64,000 nucleotides of DNA from Bog-756 sp963753905 (GCA_963753905.1 CAVWDZ010000001.1:992001-1056000); one strand, 5' to 3'; positions 26,025 through 34,642 are shown, counted from the first letter of the stretch. The notes: generated from the letters alone by a model not told the origin. Translations and numbers: made by a program.

Positions 26025-26795
26025 GTGAGCGCACCGGAGGGCACCGGGAGCCGCTTCGATCTCACCGGCAAGGTGGCGTTGGTCACCGGGGGCAGCCGGG
26101 GGCTCGGGAGGGAAATGGCCCTCGGCTTCGCCGAGGCGGGTGCGGACGTGATCGTGGCGAGCCGCAAGATCGACGCCTGCGAGGAAGTCGCCGCCGCGGT
26201 CGAGGCCATGGGGAGGCGCTCGCTGGCCATCGCGGTCAACGTGACCCGGTGGGACGAGCTCGACGGCCTGGTCGGCGCTGCCTACGAGGCGTTCGGGACG
26301 GTCGACGTGCTGGTCAACAATGCCGGGATGTCACTGCTCTACGGTGACCTGGGCGACGTCACCGAGGCCATGTGGGACAAGGTGGTCGGGCTCAACCTGA
26401 AGGGCCCGTTCCGCCTCACGGCACTGGTCGGTCCCCGGATGGTGGCGACCGGCGGCGGGTCGATCATCAACATCTCGAGCACCGGGTCGATCCGGCCGGC
26501 GCCGTTCATGCTTCCCTACGACGCCGCCAAGGCCGGGCTCAACGCGCTCACGGTCGGCTTCGCCCACGCGTACGGCCCCACCGTGCGGGTCAACTGCATC
26601 ATGGCCGGACCGTTCTACACCGACGTGAGCAAGGAGTGGGACCTGCCGTCGCTCGAGGCCGAGCTCGAGCGCAGGCATGCCCTCGGACGGGCCGGCCGGC
26701 CGGACGAGATCGTGGGCAGCGCGCTCTATTTTGCATCTGCTGCGTCCAGCTTCACCACGGGAGCGGTGCTCCGGGTCGACGGCGGCATCCCCTGA
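26025..26795 (+). CDS. Short-chain dehydrogenase/reductase (SDR)
   Basis: 256 residues from GTG 26025, where typical SDR sequence begins; the open frame upstream is not SDR-like. NAD(P)-dependent alcohol/ketone oxidoreductase: cofactor loop VTGGSRGLGREMA, VNNAGMSLLYGD, active-site Ser in INISSTGSIRP, YDAAKAG holding Tyr and Lys, and the C-terminal GAVLRVDGGIP. The classical SDR length is about 250. SRKIDAC after strand 2 suggests preference for NADP over NAD, an inference from the basic residue. It is convergent with the VOC gene, and their stops share one hairpin. Confidence 0.92.
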   Translation: MSAPEGTGSRFDLTGKVALVTGGSRGLGREMALGFAEAGADVIVASRKIDACEEVAAAVEAMGRRSLAIAVNVTRWDELDGLVGAAYEAFGTVDVLVNNAGMSLLYGDLGDVTEAMWDKVVGLNLKGPFRLTALVGPRMVATGGGSIINISSTGSIRPAPFMLPYDAAKAGLNALTVGFAHAYGPTVRVNCIMAGPFYTDVSKEWDLPSLEAELERRHALGRAGRPDEIVGSALYFASAASSFTTGAVLRVDGGIP

Positions 26796-26815
26796 GCCGT
26801 CGCCGGGCGGCTCAG
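26792..26815. terminator. Hairpin containing both stop codons of convergent genes
   Basis: CTGAGCCG (26792-26799) pairs with CGGCTCAG (26808-26815) around an 8-base loop. The SDR stop (26793-26795) and the VOC stop (26812-26814) are both inside the stem, so the structure reads the same from either side. No T-run. Confidence 0.5.
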
Positions 26816-27210
26816 CGTCCGGTGGCCCGGTCCTCCGCGGCCGTGAAGTCGGGATCCTGCTGGATCTCGACTGTGTTCCCGGCGGGGTCGACGAACCAGA
26901 TCTGGATCGTCGACCCCTGGGCCCCGCGCACGACGGGGATGCCCCGATCCTCGAGCTCGGAGATCGCGGCCGCGAGATCGGTGACCGCAAAGCACACGTG
27001 GGGTCCGGCGGGCCGGATCTGGTCGGTGCCCGGGTCGGCGTCGACGAGGTGGAGCTGGGCGTTGCCCGTGCCGAACCAGTGCCCATCGATCCCGGGGATG
27101 ACCGGACGGACGTCGTCAGGCAGCTCGAGCAGGTGCCGGTAGAACTCGACGGTCGCAGGCAGATGACCCTCGACGTTGAAACTGTGGTGGAGGGTTCTGG
27201 TGACCTTCAC
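26812..27210 (-). CDS. VOC (glyoxalase/bleomycin resistance/dioxygenase) superfamily protein
   Basis: 132 residues, GTG start at 27210. Vicinal oxygen chelate fold of two beta-alpha-beta-beta-beta units: HHSFNVEGHLPATVEFYRHLL, GNAQLHLVDADPG and, in the second half, GPHVCFAVTDLAAAISELED and QIWFVDPAGNTVEIQQ. His residues near 9 and in LHLV, and Glu in VEIQ, are the usual metal positions. It is the last gene of a minus-strand run, 22 bases after the Gfo/Idh/MocA gene. It could be an epimerase, lyase or dioxygenase; the family alone does not decide. Confidence 0.87.
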   Translation of the reverse strand: MKVTRTLHHSFNVEGHLPATVEFYRHLLELPDDVRPVIPGIDGHWFGTGNAQLHLVDADPGTDQIRPAGPHVCFAVTDLAAAISELEDRGIPVVRGAQGSTIQIWFVDPAGNTVEIQQDPDFTAAEDRATGR

Positions 27211-27232
27211 CGCGGGCCCCCGGCCGTACCGC

Positions 27233-28345
27233 TCACTTCGGCCACCCGTCGGGCACCACCACGTCGGTGATCGAACGCGGGTCGACCGGTTGGTGGGTGT
27301 TGCCGGCCTCGTAGACGGCGAAGCAGAGCTGCAACGCCTTGATCGCTTCGTCGGCGCTCATCACGGGCGGCGCACCGGAGAGCAGCGTGTCGATGAAGTT
27401 GGCCGACGACCTCCGGAATCCGGTGCCCCAGTCGGCGTCCAGGTGCGCGAACGATGTCGTGGTCTGGCTGCCCTTGGCGCCGTCGTAGAGCACCACCGCG
27501 GGGAGATCCAGCATCTCCCCGGTGCACCGGGTCACCCAGAGGAAGCCGGCATCGCCCTGGACCTCGAAGAACTCGTCCGCCCCGTAGTAGCCGCTGCGCA
27601 GCCACATCTGTGGGGCGTAGGAGACCTCCATGGAGCCGAGGACCTCGGGGTCCTCGTACTCGAAGATGGCGGCCAGCGGCTCGAAGAAGTAGTCACGGCG
27701 GCGGACCACCGCCTGCACCGACACGATGTCCTGGTCGAGGAGCCAGAGGGCCACCGCGTACTTGTGGATCATGTCGTCGAAGAGGTGGCCGCCCGGGCTG
27801 GAGGAGGTCATCCGCCAGACGTAGCCGTCCGCGTCCAGACCGGACTGGAAGGGGGACTCGGTCTGGCCGACCACCGTCCTCGTGCGCAGGTTGGTCGGCT
27901 TGCCGATCGCTCCGTCCTCGATGAGCCGCTTGGCCAGTTCGAGCGGCGGGTAATGGCGGAAGCACTCGCTCACCCGGAGGACGAGGCCGGCCCGCTCGGC
28001 CGCCGCGGCCATCTCTCTGGCTTCGATCACGGTGTTGGCGAGGGGCTTCTGGCACGAGACGTGCTTCCCGGCGGCGAGCGCTGCGAGCACGTGTGCGTGG
28101 TGGAGGTTGGTCGGGGTGAGGATCTCGACGGCGTCGATCTCGGGGTTGGCCAGCATGGCGTCGAGATCGGTGTACGCCGCCGGTGCGCCCCAGACCGCGG
28201 CCATCTCTGCGGCGCGTCCCTCCCGTGGGTCGCAGACCGCGACCACCGAGCAGCGGGGGTCCTCCAGATAGCCGGCCACGTTCATCGCGGCGATGTTCCC
28301 CGCTCCGACGATTCCGATCCTCACCATGTCATCGAGTGGAGCCAT
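27233..28345 (-). CDS. Gfo/Idh/MocA-family NAD(P)-dependent oxidoreductase
   Basis: 370 residues from ATG 28345 (28327 is an alternative right at the Rossmann fold). N-terminal dinucleotide fold VRIGIVGAGNIAAMNVAGYL and CSVVAVCDP; the family hallmark EILTPTNLHHAHVLAALAAG followed by HVSCQKPLANTVIEA, whose QKP corresponds to the usual EKP; then GHLFDDMIHKYAVALWLL, with the catalytic His/Asp region. Members oxidise sugars, inositols and other cyclic hydroxy compounds. TACTGT 7 bases before the ATG may be its own leaderless -10, although it lies 40 bases behind the ligase gene in the same direction. Substrate unknown. Confidence 0.9.
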   Translation of the reverse strand: MAPLDDMVRIGIVGAGNIAAMNVAGYLEDPRCSVVAVCDPREGRAAEMAAVWGAPAAYTDLDAMLANPEIDAVEILTPTNLHHAHVLAALAAGKHVSCQKPLANTVIEAREMAAAAERAGLVLRVSECFRHYPPLELAKRLIEDGAIGKPTNLRTRTVVGQTESPFQSGLDADGYVWRMTSSSPGGHLFDDMIHKYAVALWLLDQDIVSVQAVVRRRDYFFEPLAAIFEYEDPEVLGSMEVSYAPQMWLRSGYYGADEFFEVQGDAGFLWVTRCTGEMLDLPAVVLYDGAKGSQTTTSFAHLDADWGTGFRRSSANFIDTLLSGAPPVMSADEAIKALQLCFAVYEAGNTHQPVDPRSITDVVVPDGWPK

Positions 28346-28352
28346 GGCGCTC

Positions 28353-28358
28353 ACAGTA
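28353..28358 (-). promoter_or_regulatory. Candidate leaderless -10 box before the Gfo/Idh/MocA gene
   Basis: On the minus strand TACTGT (TANNNT) ends 7 bases before ATG 28345, without a Shine-Dalgarno sequence. It may be an internal promoter of the sulfatase operon. Confidence 0.35.
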
Positions 28359-28385
28359 CCCGGCCGGTCCCGCCCGGAGCGAGGG

Positions 28386-29960
28386 TCATGAATCGGTGGC
28401 GGATCGGGCACCGCCGTCCGGCCTACCGCCGGATCGGAGCTTGTCCTTGACCACCTTGCCGGTCGCGTTGCGAGGCAGGGCGTCGACGATGTGCCACTGG
28501 CGGGGCACCTTGTATCGGGCGAGCCGCTCCAGGGTGTACTCGCGGAGCTCGTCGGGAGTCGCCTCCATCCCCGGCCGGAAGGCCACGAAGGCCTCCACGT
28601 CCTCGCCGAGGACTGGGTGCTCGACGCCGACTACAGCCACCTCGTGCACGGCCGGGTGGGATTCGATGACGTATTCGACGTCGGTCGGGTGGATGTTGTT
28701 GCCGCCCCGGATGATGACGTCCTTGCTCCGTCCGACGATGTAGAGGTAGCCGTCCTCGTCCAGGCGACCGAGGTCGCCCGTAACCAGCCAGCCGTCGACC
28801 CAGGTCCGGGCCGTCGCCTCCGGGTCGTCGAAGTACTCGCGGGGACGGCCGGGGATCCGCATCCGCACCTGACCCACCTCGCCTGCGGCCGCCACCTGGC
28901 CCGACTCGTCCAGGCAGACGATCTCTGCGGGAGGCAGCGGCTTCCCGACCGAGCCGGGCCGGCGCACCGCCTCCCCGGGGGGCATGAGGCAGTACACCGA
29001 TCCGGCCTCGGTCATGCCGTAGTTGTTGGAGACGAGTGCGGTCGGCATCCGCTCCTGCAGCCGTTCGAGCACCTCGGGGGAGAGCGGCGCGCTGCCCACG
29101 GAGCAGAGCTGGACCGAGCTCAGGTCGGCCGAGTCGAACCGCGGGTGCTCGAGCAGCAGGGTCGCCATTGCCGGGACCAGGAACACCGATCCTGGGCGCT
29201 CGGATTCGACGGTCTCGAGCCAGAGCCCGGCGTCGAAGGAGGGCATGTAGATCCCGCGGAGCCCGAGCTTCATCGGGGTGGTCACGAAGGAGAGGCCGGC
29301 GAAGGTGTAGGGAGGGCTGGCATGGAGCCACCCACCCCCGCTCCACTGCGGTTTGTCGAAGGGGACGAGCGATGCGTTGTCGTGGCGAATGGCGACGGCC
29401 TTCGGGTTCCCGGTGGTCCCCGACGTGTAGAGGATCTCCGAGAGCTCGCCGCCCTCCCGGGGAACCTGGAAGTAGGTCGGATCCGCTGCCATCGTCTCAC
29501 CCCAGGAAGCGGTGGCCCCTGGGGCGCGGTCGTCGGTGCTCGCACCGACCGGATCCGCGCCCTCGCGCGCAGCGGGTACCGAGATCACGACCGGCGGGCG
29601 CTCGTCCCCGTACCGGGGGAGGAGGGACTCCTCGACGACGACCGCACTCGCGCCGGAGTGGGCCAGCATCCTGGCCAGCTCGGGTTTGGTGAGCTGTGGG
29701 TTGAGGGGCACCGCGGCCCCTCCGGCGCGGTGGACTGCTGAGTAGGCGACCATCCACCGGAGTGCGTTGGTCGCATCGAGATGGAGGGCTACCCGATCGC
29801 CCGGCCGGACGCCGCCGTCGACCAGGGAGCGGGCCACGCGACTCGCCGCGGTGTCCCACTGGGAGAAGGTCAGCGAGCCGACACCGACCACCCGGTAGGC
29901 GGACTCGTCGCCGAAGGCCTCGGCCATTGCGTGGAGCTGTTCAGAGGGGAGTGCGACCAC
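28386..29960 (-). CDS. AMP-forming acyl-CoA synthetase
   Basis: 524 residues from GTG 29960, placed 10 bases after the sulfatase stop; the longer open frame overlaps the sulfatase. ANL ligase: ILYTSGTTGNPKAVAIRHDN (P-loop), SNNYGMTEAGSVYCL, LVTGDLGRLDEDGYLYIVGR, DVIIRGGNNIHPTDVEYVIE, and RNATGKVVKDKLR with the catalytic lysine. It activates an acid, plausibly one freed or exposed by the sulfatase next door. The chain is complete and of normal length. The C-terminus ends in a Gly/Asp-rich tail without known role. Confidence 0.9.
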   Translation of the reverse strand: MVALPSEQLHAMAEAFGDESAYRVVGVGSLTFSQWDTAASRVARSLVDGGVRPGDRVALHLDATNALRWMVAYSAVHRAGGAAVPLNPQLTKPELARMLAHSGASAVVVEESLLPRYGDERPPVVISVPAAREGADPVGASTDDRAPGATASWGETMAADPTYFQVPREGGELSEILYTSGTTGNPKAVAIRHDNASLVPFDKPQWSGGGWLHASPPYTFAGLSFVTTPMKLGLRGIYMPSFDAGLWLETVESERPGSVFLVPAMATLLLEHPRFDSADLSSVQLCSVGSAPLSPEVLERLQERMPTALVSNNYGMTEAGSVYCLMPPGEAVRRPGSVGKPLPPAEIVCLDESGQVAAAGEVGQVRMRIPGRPREYFDDPEATARTWVDGWLVTGDLGRLDEDGYLYIVGRSKDVIIRGGNNIHPTDVEYVIESHPAVHEVAVVGVEHPVLGEDVEAFVAFRPGMEATPDELREYTLERLARYKVPRQWHIVDALPRNATGKVVKDKLRSGGRPDGGARSATDS

Positions 29961-29970
29961 GTCGGTACCG

Positions 29971-32253
29971 CTACTGCCTGACCATGGCGTCTTCGGCCTC
30001 CGATTCGGCATCCAGCCACGGGAGGCCGTCGACCTCGACAACGACCTCTCTGAGGCCGCCGGTGAAGCGGAAGGGTGCCCGGTAGCGGCGGGTGACCGGG
30101 AGTCCGTCACTGAACCCGCAGGTGAGGCCCGCACCGGTCAGCGAGAACCGGGTCACGGTGAACCGGGGGATCTCGAGGACGGCGCACGGCTCGCCGTCCA
30201 CCTCGAGGTGGCCGATGCCCCGGTGGTTGCCGTTGCGCTCGAACCGGAACCCGACCTCGTGCCGGCCTGCCGGCACCGGCCGGTCGGCTTCGACCGCCAT
30301 CTCCTCGAGGGAGACGAAGTTGTGCACGTAGGCGAGCCTCCCCTCGGTCAGGTACAACGACCACCCTCCCAACCCGGAGCCCTGGGCCACCAGCACACCC
30401 TCGGCCACCGGTCCCGTGCCCGGTCCGGGGATGTCGACGACGGCCCGGATCCGGTGGTCCCGGTTGCGCACGTTGACCGCGACCATCTCGGGCACGGGAC
30501 CGGTCCCCGGGTAGTAGACGTAGCGGGCGCGCTCGGGCGTCTGGCGCGGTCTGTCGAAGACGAGCTCCGAGAAGGCGCGGTTGTCGAGAGGAAGGACCCC
30601 GTAGGTGCGGGCCTCCTCCCACCAGCGGTCGACCATCCGCTGCAGGCGCTCCGGCTCCTCGCCGGCGAGGTCATGGCACTCGGACGGGTCGACCTCGACG
30701 TGGTACAGCTCCCACCGGTCCTCCTCGAATCCGTGGGAGGTGTCCTGCATCGGGTGGAACGAGACGACCTTCCACCCCTCGAGGTAGAGGGCGCGGCACC
30801 CGAAGATCTCGAAGTACTGCACGGTGTGGCGATCGGGGGCGTCCGGCTCGGTGAGCGAGGCGGCGAACGAGGTGCCGTGGACCGGTGACTGGGCCACGCC
30901 GCCCAACGAGTCCGGCACGTCGAGCCCGAGCAGCTCGAGCAGGGTCGGCATGACGTCGATGGCGTGGACGAATTGCCGGCGGGGGAGGGCGGTCCGATCG
31001 GTGCCGGCCGGCCAGTGGACGATGAGGGGGTCGGCCACTCCACCTTCGTGGACCTCGCGCTTCCATCGTCGGAACGGCGTGTTCCCGGCAACCGTCCAAC
31101 CCCACGGGTAGTTGTTGTGGCAGAGCGGGCCGCCGATCTCCTCGATGCGACGCTCCGCCTCTTCGACGGAGCGGGGTGCGCCGTTCCAGGGACGCAGGTC
31201 GTTGACCGAGCCGGTCGGTCCGCCCTCCGAGCTCGCTCCGTTGTCGGAGACGACGATGAACACCGTCCGGTCGAGCTCCCCGGTCCGCTCGAGGAAGTCG
31301 ACCAGCCGTCCGATGTGATGGTCGGTATGGGAGAGGAACCCGGCGAACGCCTCCATGTAGCGCGCGTAGAGCCGCCGTTCGTCGGCGGTCAGCGAATCCC
31401 AGGCAGGCACCCACTCCGGTCGGGGGGAGAGCTCGGTCCCCTCCGGGAGGAGGCCGGCGGCCGTCTGGCGCTCGAAGGTGGCCTCGCGCCAGGCGTCCCA
31501 TCCGGCGTCGAAGTGGCCGCTGTAGCGGTCGATCCAGGGCCGCGGCGACTGGTGGGGCGAGTGGCAGGCCCCCGTGCAGAAGTAGAGGAAGAACGGCTTG
31601 GCGGGGTCGATGGCGCGGAGCTCGGCCACATACCCGGTGGCCGTGTCCACGAGGTCCTCGGTCAGGTGGTAGCCGTCCTCAGGAGTCACCGGGGGCTGGA
31701 CCCGGTGGTTGTCCGAGATGAGTGCCGGAACGAACTGGTGGGTCTCTCCCTCGAGGAACCCGTAGAACCGCTCGAATCCCCGACCCAGCGGCCAGTTGTG
31801 GCGCGGGGCGGCATGATGGCACTCGCCTTCGGGGGTGAGGTGCCACTTGCCGACTGCGTAGGTGGCATAGCCCTGCTCGAGGAGGATCTGGCTCAGGAAG
31901 CCGTTGGCCCGGGAGATCGTCGAGTCGTACCCCGGAAAGCCGGTGGCCAGTTCGGCCACCCGGCCCATGCCGTTGCTGTGGTGGTTCCGTCCGGTGAGGA
32001 GACAGGACCTCGTCGGCGAGCAGAGCGCGGTCGTGTGGAAGTTGGTGTACTGCACACCGGCCTCGGCCAACCTGTCGAGGACGGGGGTGTCGATGTCCGA
32101 GCCGTAACACCCGAGCTGGGCGAAGCCGACATCGTCGAGGACCAGGAGCACCACGTTGGGCGAGCCGGCCCGGGGCCGACGTGCCTCGGGCCACCAGGGC
32201 TCCGAGGTGGTGAAGTCGTCACCGATGACGCCGCGGAACTCGCCAGGCTCCAT
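29971..32253 (-). CDS. Type I sulfatase (arylsulfatase family) with C-terminal extension
   Basis: 760 residues. It hydrolyses a sulfate ester using a formylglycine made from Cys78 in ALCSPTRSCLLTGR, the exact C-x-P-x-R signature. Metal-binding Asp40/Asp41 are in VVLLVLDDVGFAQLGCYGSD, and the late metal site is in VFIVVSDNGASSEGG. KWHLTPEGECHH and HNNYPWGWTVAGNTPFRRWK also match arylsulfatases. The alkaline-phosphatase-like core ends near residue 560; the remaining 200 residues look beta-rich (LYLTEGRLAYVHNF, VGFRFERNGNHRGIGHLEVDG), like a lectin/LamG-type extension. No signal peptide is visible, so it should be cytosolic. First gene of an operon with ligase, Gfo/Idh/MocA and VOC genes. The formylglycine-generating enzyme is not in the window. 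Confidence 0.94.
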   Translation of the reverse strand: MEPGEFRGVIGDDFTTSEPWWPEARRPRAGSPNVVLLVLDDVGFAQLGCYGSDIDTPVLDRLAEAGVQYTNFHTTALCSPTRSCLLTGRNHHSNGMGRVAELATGFPGYDSTISRANGFLSQILLEQGYATYAVGKWHLTPEGECHHAAPRHNWPLGRGFERFYGFLEGETHQFVPALISDNHRVQPPVTPEDGYHLTEDLVDTATGYVAELRAIDPAKPFFLYFCTGACHSPHQSPRPWIDRYSGHFDAGWDAWREATFERQTAAGLLPEGTELSPRPEWVPAWDSLTADERRLYARYMEAFAGFLSHTDHHIGRLVDFLERTGELDRTVFIVVSDNGASSEGGPTGSVNDLRPWNGAPRSVEEAERRIEEIGGPLCHNNYPWGWTVAGNTPFRRWKREVHEGGVADPLIVHWPAGTDRTALPRRQFVHAIDVMPTLLELLGLDVPDSLGGVAQSPVHGTSFAASLTEPDAPDRHTVQYFEIFGCRALYLEGWKVVSFHPMQDTSHGFEEDRWELYHVEVDPSECHDLAGEEPERLQRMVDRWWEEARTYGVLPLDNRAFSELVFDRPRQTPERARYVYYPGTGPVPEMVAVNVRNRDHRIRAVVDIPGPGTGPVAEGVLVAQGSGLGGWSLYLTEGRLAYVHNFVSLEEMAVEADRPVPAGRHEVGFRFERNGNHRGIGHLEVDGEPCAVLEIPRFTVTRFSLTGAGLTCGFSDGLPVTRRYRAPFRFTGGLREVVVEVDGLPWLDAESEAEDAMVRQ

Positions 32254-32462
32254 GTCCGGTCAGCCCCGCCCGGCGCATGCCGACACACGGTGCGGTCGGA
32301 GAGCAGGGGGGGTGGCCACGCGCACCGGCTCACTCTATGCGGGTCGGCGAACCACCCGCCGGGGCCGCGTCGCGGACGGGGATAGCATCGCGACGATCCG
32401 CCGGATACCCCGGCGCACCCGAATCGCCGGATCTCCCGGCCCGTCCGAGGAGGTCTCGACCG

Positions 32463-32963
32463 ATGCGCCGCTCAGAGGAACCACCGGCGACGGTCGAGTC
32501 CGGTCGGGTGCGTGCCCGGCTCGAGGAGCTCGGCCTCTCGCTGCACGGACCCCACCCTCCCCACGACCCGCTCGACGCCGTCGTGGTCCACGGTGGTATT
32601 GCGAGGACATCCGGACAGCTTCCCCGGATCGACGGGAACCTGACCTGCTGCGGCACCCTCGGAACCTCGGTGAGCGTCGAGGAGGGAACCGCAGCGGCGG
32701 CCGTCTGCGCGCTCAACGCCCTCTCCGTGCTCGAGTCGGCTCTGGGCACGCTCGACCGGGTCGTGCGGGTGCTCACGGTGACCGGCTACGTTGCCTCGGC
32801 CCCCGACTTCCACCGGCAGCCCGAGGTGGTCGACGGGGCGAGCACGGTGCTGTTCTCCGTCTTCGGCGAGGCCGGCCGCCACACCCGTTCGGCGATCGGA
32901 GTTGCGGCTCTTCCCCGGGGTGGTGCGGTGGAGATCGAGGTCACGGTGGCGGTCAGGGACTGA
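32463..32963 (+). CDS. RidA/YjgF/YER057c family protein
   Basis: 166 residues from ATG 32463 with GAGGAGG about 9 bases upstream. RidA-like fold of the longer (about 150-residue) subgroup: AVVVHGGIARTSGQLPRIDG, AAAAVCALNALSVLESALGTLDR, VVRVLTVTGYV and ending RSAIGVAALPRGGAVEIEV, with the Arg that in RidA binds the imine carboxylate. RidA enzymes hydrolyse reactive enamines and imines; this subgroup is often found in catabolic clusters. It starts 209 bases from the divergent sulfatase gene and 62 bases ahead of the RraA gene. Confidence 0.9.
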   Translation: MRRSEEPPATVESGRVRARLEELGLSLHGPHPPHDPLDAVVVHGGIARTSGQLPRIDGNLTCCGTLGTSVSVEEGTAAAAVCALNALSVLESALGTLDRVVRVLTVTGYVASAPDFHRQPEVVDGASTVLFSVFGEAGRHTRSAIGVAALPRGGAVEIEVTVAVRD

Positions 32964-33025
32964 CACGGCGTCAGACTGCCCGGACTGAGCAACCCTGAGG
33001 GACACCGAGAGACGAGGAGATCGTG

Positions 33026-33679
33026 ATGGAGGAGCGGGACACCCCTACGGGCGGCATTGCGCCGCAGCTGCGCGAGCTGGGCGCGGCGACGCTGGGCGAG
33101 AGCGGGGCGCTCCGGATGCCCGCGCGGATCCGCCCGGTCTGGACGGGCGCCGCACTGGCAGCTCCGGCGTTTCCGGTCGCATGTACGCCGGGCGACAATC
33201 TTGCCATCCACGTCGCGGTGGCCCGGGCCCCCGCCGGCTCGGTCCTGGTCGTCGATGTCGGCGACGTGCCCGAGCGTGGGTACTGGGGAGAGGTGCTGAC
33301 GACCGGGGCACTCTCCCGCGGCCTCGCCGGCCTGGTCATCGACGGAGGGGTTCGTGACGTCGGTGCCCTCGAGCACCTCGGCTTCCCGGTCTTCTCTACG
33401 ACGGTGTCCCTGCCCGGTGCGACCAAGTCGAAGCGGGGCACCGCCGGGGTGGCGACGACTGTGGCGGGGGTTCCCGTGTCGCCCGGTGACTGGGTGATCG
33501 GTGATGTCGACGGCGTGGTGGTGGTGAAGCTAAGCGAGCTGGACCGAGTTCTTGCCGCGGGCCGGGCGCGCGCAGACGCAGAAGGCGGGTATTTCGCCGA
33601 GCTCGAGGGCGGCGCGACCACCGTGGGCCTGCTCGGCCTGGACGCATCACTCATCGATGTCGGAGGAGCGCCGGGATAG
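33026..33679 (+). CDS. RraA-like / HMG-CHA aldolase family protein
   Basis: 217 residues from ATG 33026; GAGGAG 6 bases upstream favours it over GTG 33023. RraA-fold: LGAATLGESGALRMP, DNLAIHVAVARAPAGSVLVVD, RGYWGEVLTTGALSRGLAGLVIDGGVRDV, where Arg and Asp of GGVRD are the substrate and metal residues of 4-hydroxy-4-methyl-2-oxoglutarate aldolases, and SPGDWVIGDVDGVVVV. As the catalytic residues are intact and the context is metabolic, an aldolase or oxaloacetate decarboxylase is more likely than an RNase E inhibitor. Probably co-transcribed with ridA-like 32463. Confidence 0.87.
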   Translation: MEERDTPTGGIAPQLRELGAATLGESGALRMPARIRPVWTGAALAAPAFPVACTPGDNLAIHVAVARAPAGSVLVVDVGDVPERGYWGEVLTTGALSRGLAGLVIDGGVRDVGALEHLGFPVFSTTVSLPGATKSKRGTAGVATTVAGVPVSPGDWVIGDVDGVVVVKLSELDRVLAAGRARADAEGGYFAELEGGATTVGLLGLDASLIDVGGAPG

Positions 33680-33715
33680 CCGACCGGCAAGTAATTATAT
33701 AGCCGTCCGGCAAGT
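33678..33715. repeat. Two 15-bp direct repeats with an AT-only spacer
   Basis: AGCCGACCGGCAAGT (33678-33692) and AGCCGTCCGGCAAGT (33701-33715) differ at one base and are separated by AATTATAT. The first copy overlaps the RraA stop codon. An AT octamer is unusual in this GC-rich neighbourhood. Located between convergent genes. Confidence 0.6.
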
Positions 33716-33741
33716 CGCCCGGAGGGTCGTGTCGTCGGGGC

Positions 33742-34131
33742 TCAGTGGGTCGTGTAGTTGATCGGCCCGGCACCCTTGACGCCGATGGCGAAGCAGAAGC
33801 AGTGGATGGACGCGTTGTCGCTGACCGGCCGGAGGCTGTGGACGGCATCCGGTGGGATATGGACCAGGTCACCCTGGGCGATCAGCCGCTCCTCGTCCGC
33901 GATCGTCATGATGCCCCGCCCGCGGAGCACGTAGTAGAACTCGTGGGTCGGGTGCGAATGCGGGTCGACCAAGCCGCCGCCCGGCACCTCGAATTCGTTG
34001 ACGAGCTCGAGGAAGCCGCCGTCGGTCTGCTCCTTCATCTCCCGGGAGTGCACCATCCACCACACCGGCACCGTGCCGTTGTGCTCGACGACGGGGGCGT
34101 CGTTCTCGATGTTGCGAACGTCCATCACCAT
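33742..34131 (-). CDS. Single-domain cupin protein
   Basis: 129 residues from ATG 34131, with AAGGAG 6 bases upstream. Double-stranded beta-helix with both cupin motifs: GLVDPHSHPTHEFYYVLRGRG (two His, a third His and Glu as metal ligands) and GDLVHIPPDAVHSLRP. MVMDVRNIENDAPVVEHNGTVPVWW opens it. Members include dioxygenases, isomerases and ligand sensors; the residues here would bind a metal. Its start codon overlaps that of the ureidoglycolate-lyase-like gene on the other strand by two bases. Confidence 0.88.
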   Translation of the reverse strand: MVMDVRNIENDAPVVEHNGTVPVWWMVHSREMKEQTDGGFLELVNEFEVPGGGLVDPHSHPTHEFYYVLRGRGIMTIADEERLIAQGDLVHIPPDAVHSLRPVSDNASIHCFCFAIGVKGAGPINYTTH

Positions 34132-34642
34132 GTGGTCTCCTTTGGGCACGACACTCCGCCAGATAGTACCCAACCCGCTGAGCCGGGAGGCCTGGGCGCC
34201 CTTCGGGTGGCTGCCGGTGGAGGACACCGACCCCCGTGACGGTGCAGAACGCCTGGAGTTCGCCTGGGGGGACGTCCATGTCAACCGCATCGCCCATCGG
34301 CGCGACGAGGTGCCGGCGACCGACGGGGGTCTCCTCTGCCAGATGCTGTTCCGGCATGAGACCCACACCCAGGTCCTGATGCCGCTCGACGTGCCTGCGG
34401 TGGTGGTGGTCGCCCCGCCGGGGGCGGATCTGACCACACCGGCCGGTGCCGAGGCGGTGCGCGCCTTCCGGATGGAGCCGCTCTCGTCCGTCGTGCTCCA
34501 CCGGGGTACGTGGCACTGGGGACCCTTCCCGGTGGGGGCGGACTCGGTGGAGCTCTTCAATGTCCAGGGTCTTCGCTACGCCGAGGACAATGAGTGCGTC
34601 GACCTCGAGGAAGCCGGAGCACCGGTGGAGGTCCGCCTCTGA
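34130..34642 (+). CDS. Ureidoglycolate lyase (AllA)-like protein
   Basis: 170 residues if the start is ATG 34130; a TTG at 34142 would also serve and would avoid overlap with the cupin start. Resembles the AllA cupin-like fold: IVPNPLSREAWAPFGWLPV is the family opening (EAFAPFG), then VNRIAH, LLCQMLFRHETHTQVLMPLD (E-x-H-x-Q core), and VVLHRGTWHWGPFP, where family members have HxGxWH. It would split ureidoglycolate into glyoxylate and urea, or act on a similar ureido or hydroxy acid. Upstream lies the RidA-RraA pair; downstream the ABC importer. Specific substrate is not proven. Confidence 0.8.
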   Translation: MWSPLGTTLRQIVPNPLSREAWAPFGWLPVEDTDPRDGAERLEFAWGDVHVNRIAHRRDEVPATDGGLLCQMLFRHETHTQVLMPLDVPAVVVVAPPGADLTTPAGAEAVRAFRMEPLSSVVLHRGTWHWGPFPVGADSVELFNVQGLRYAEDNECVDLEEAGAPVEVRL

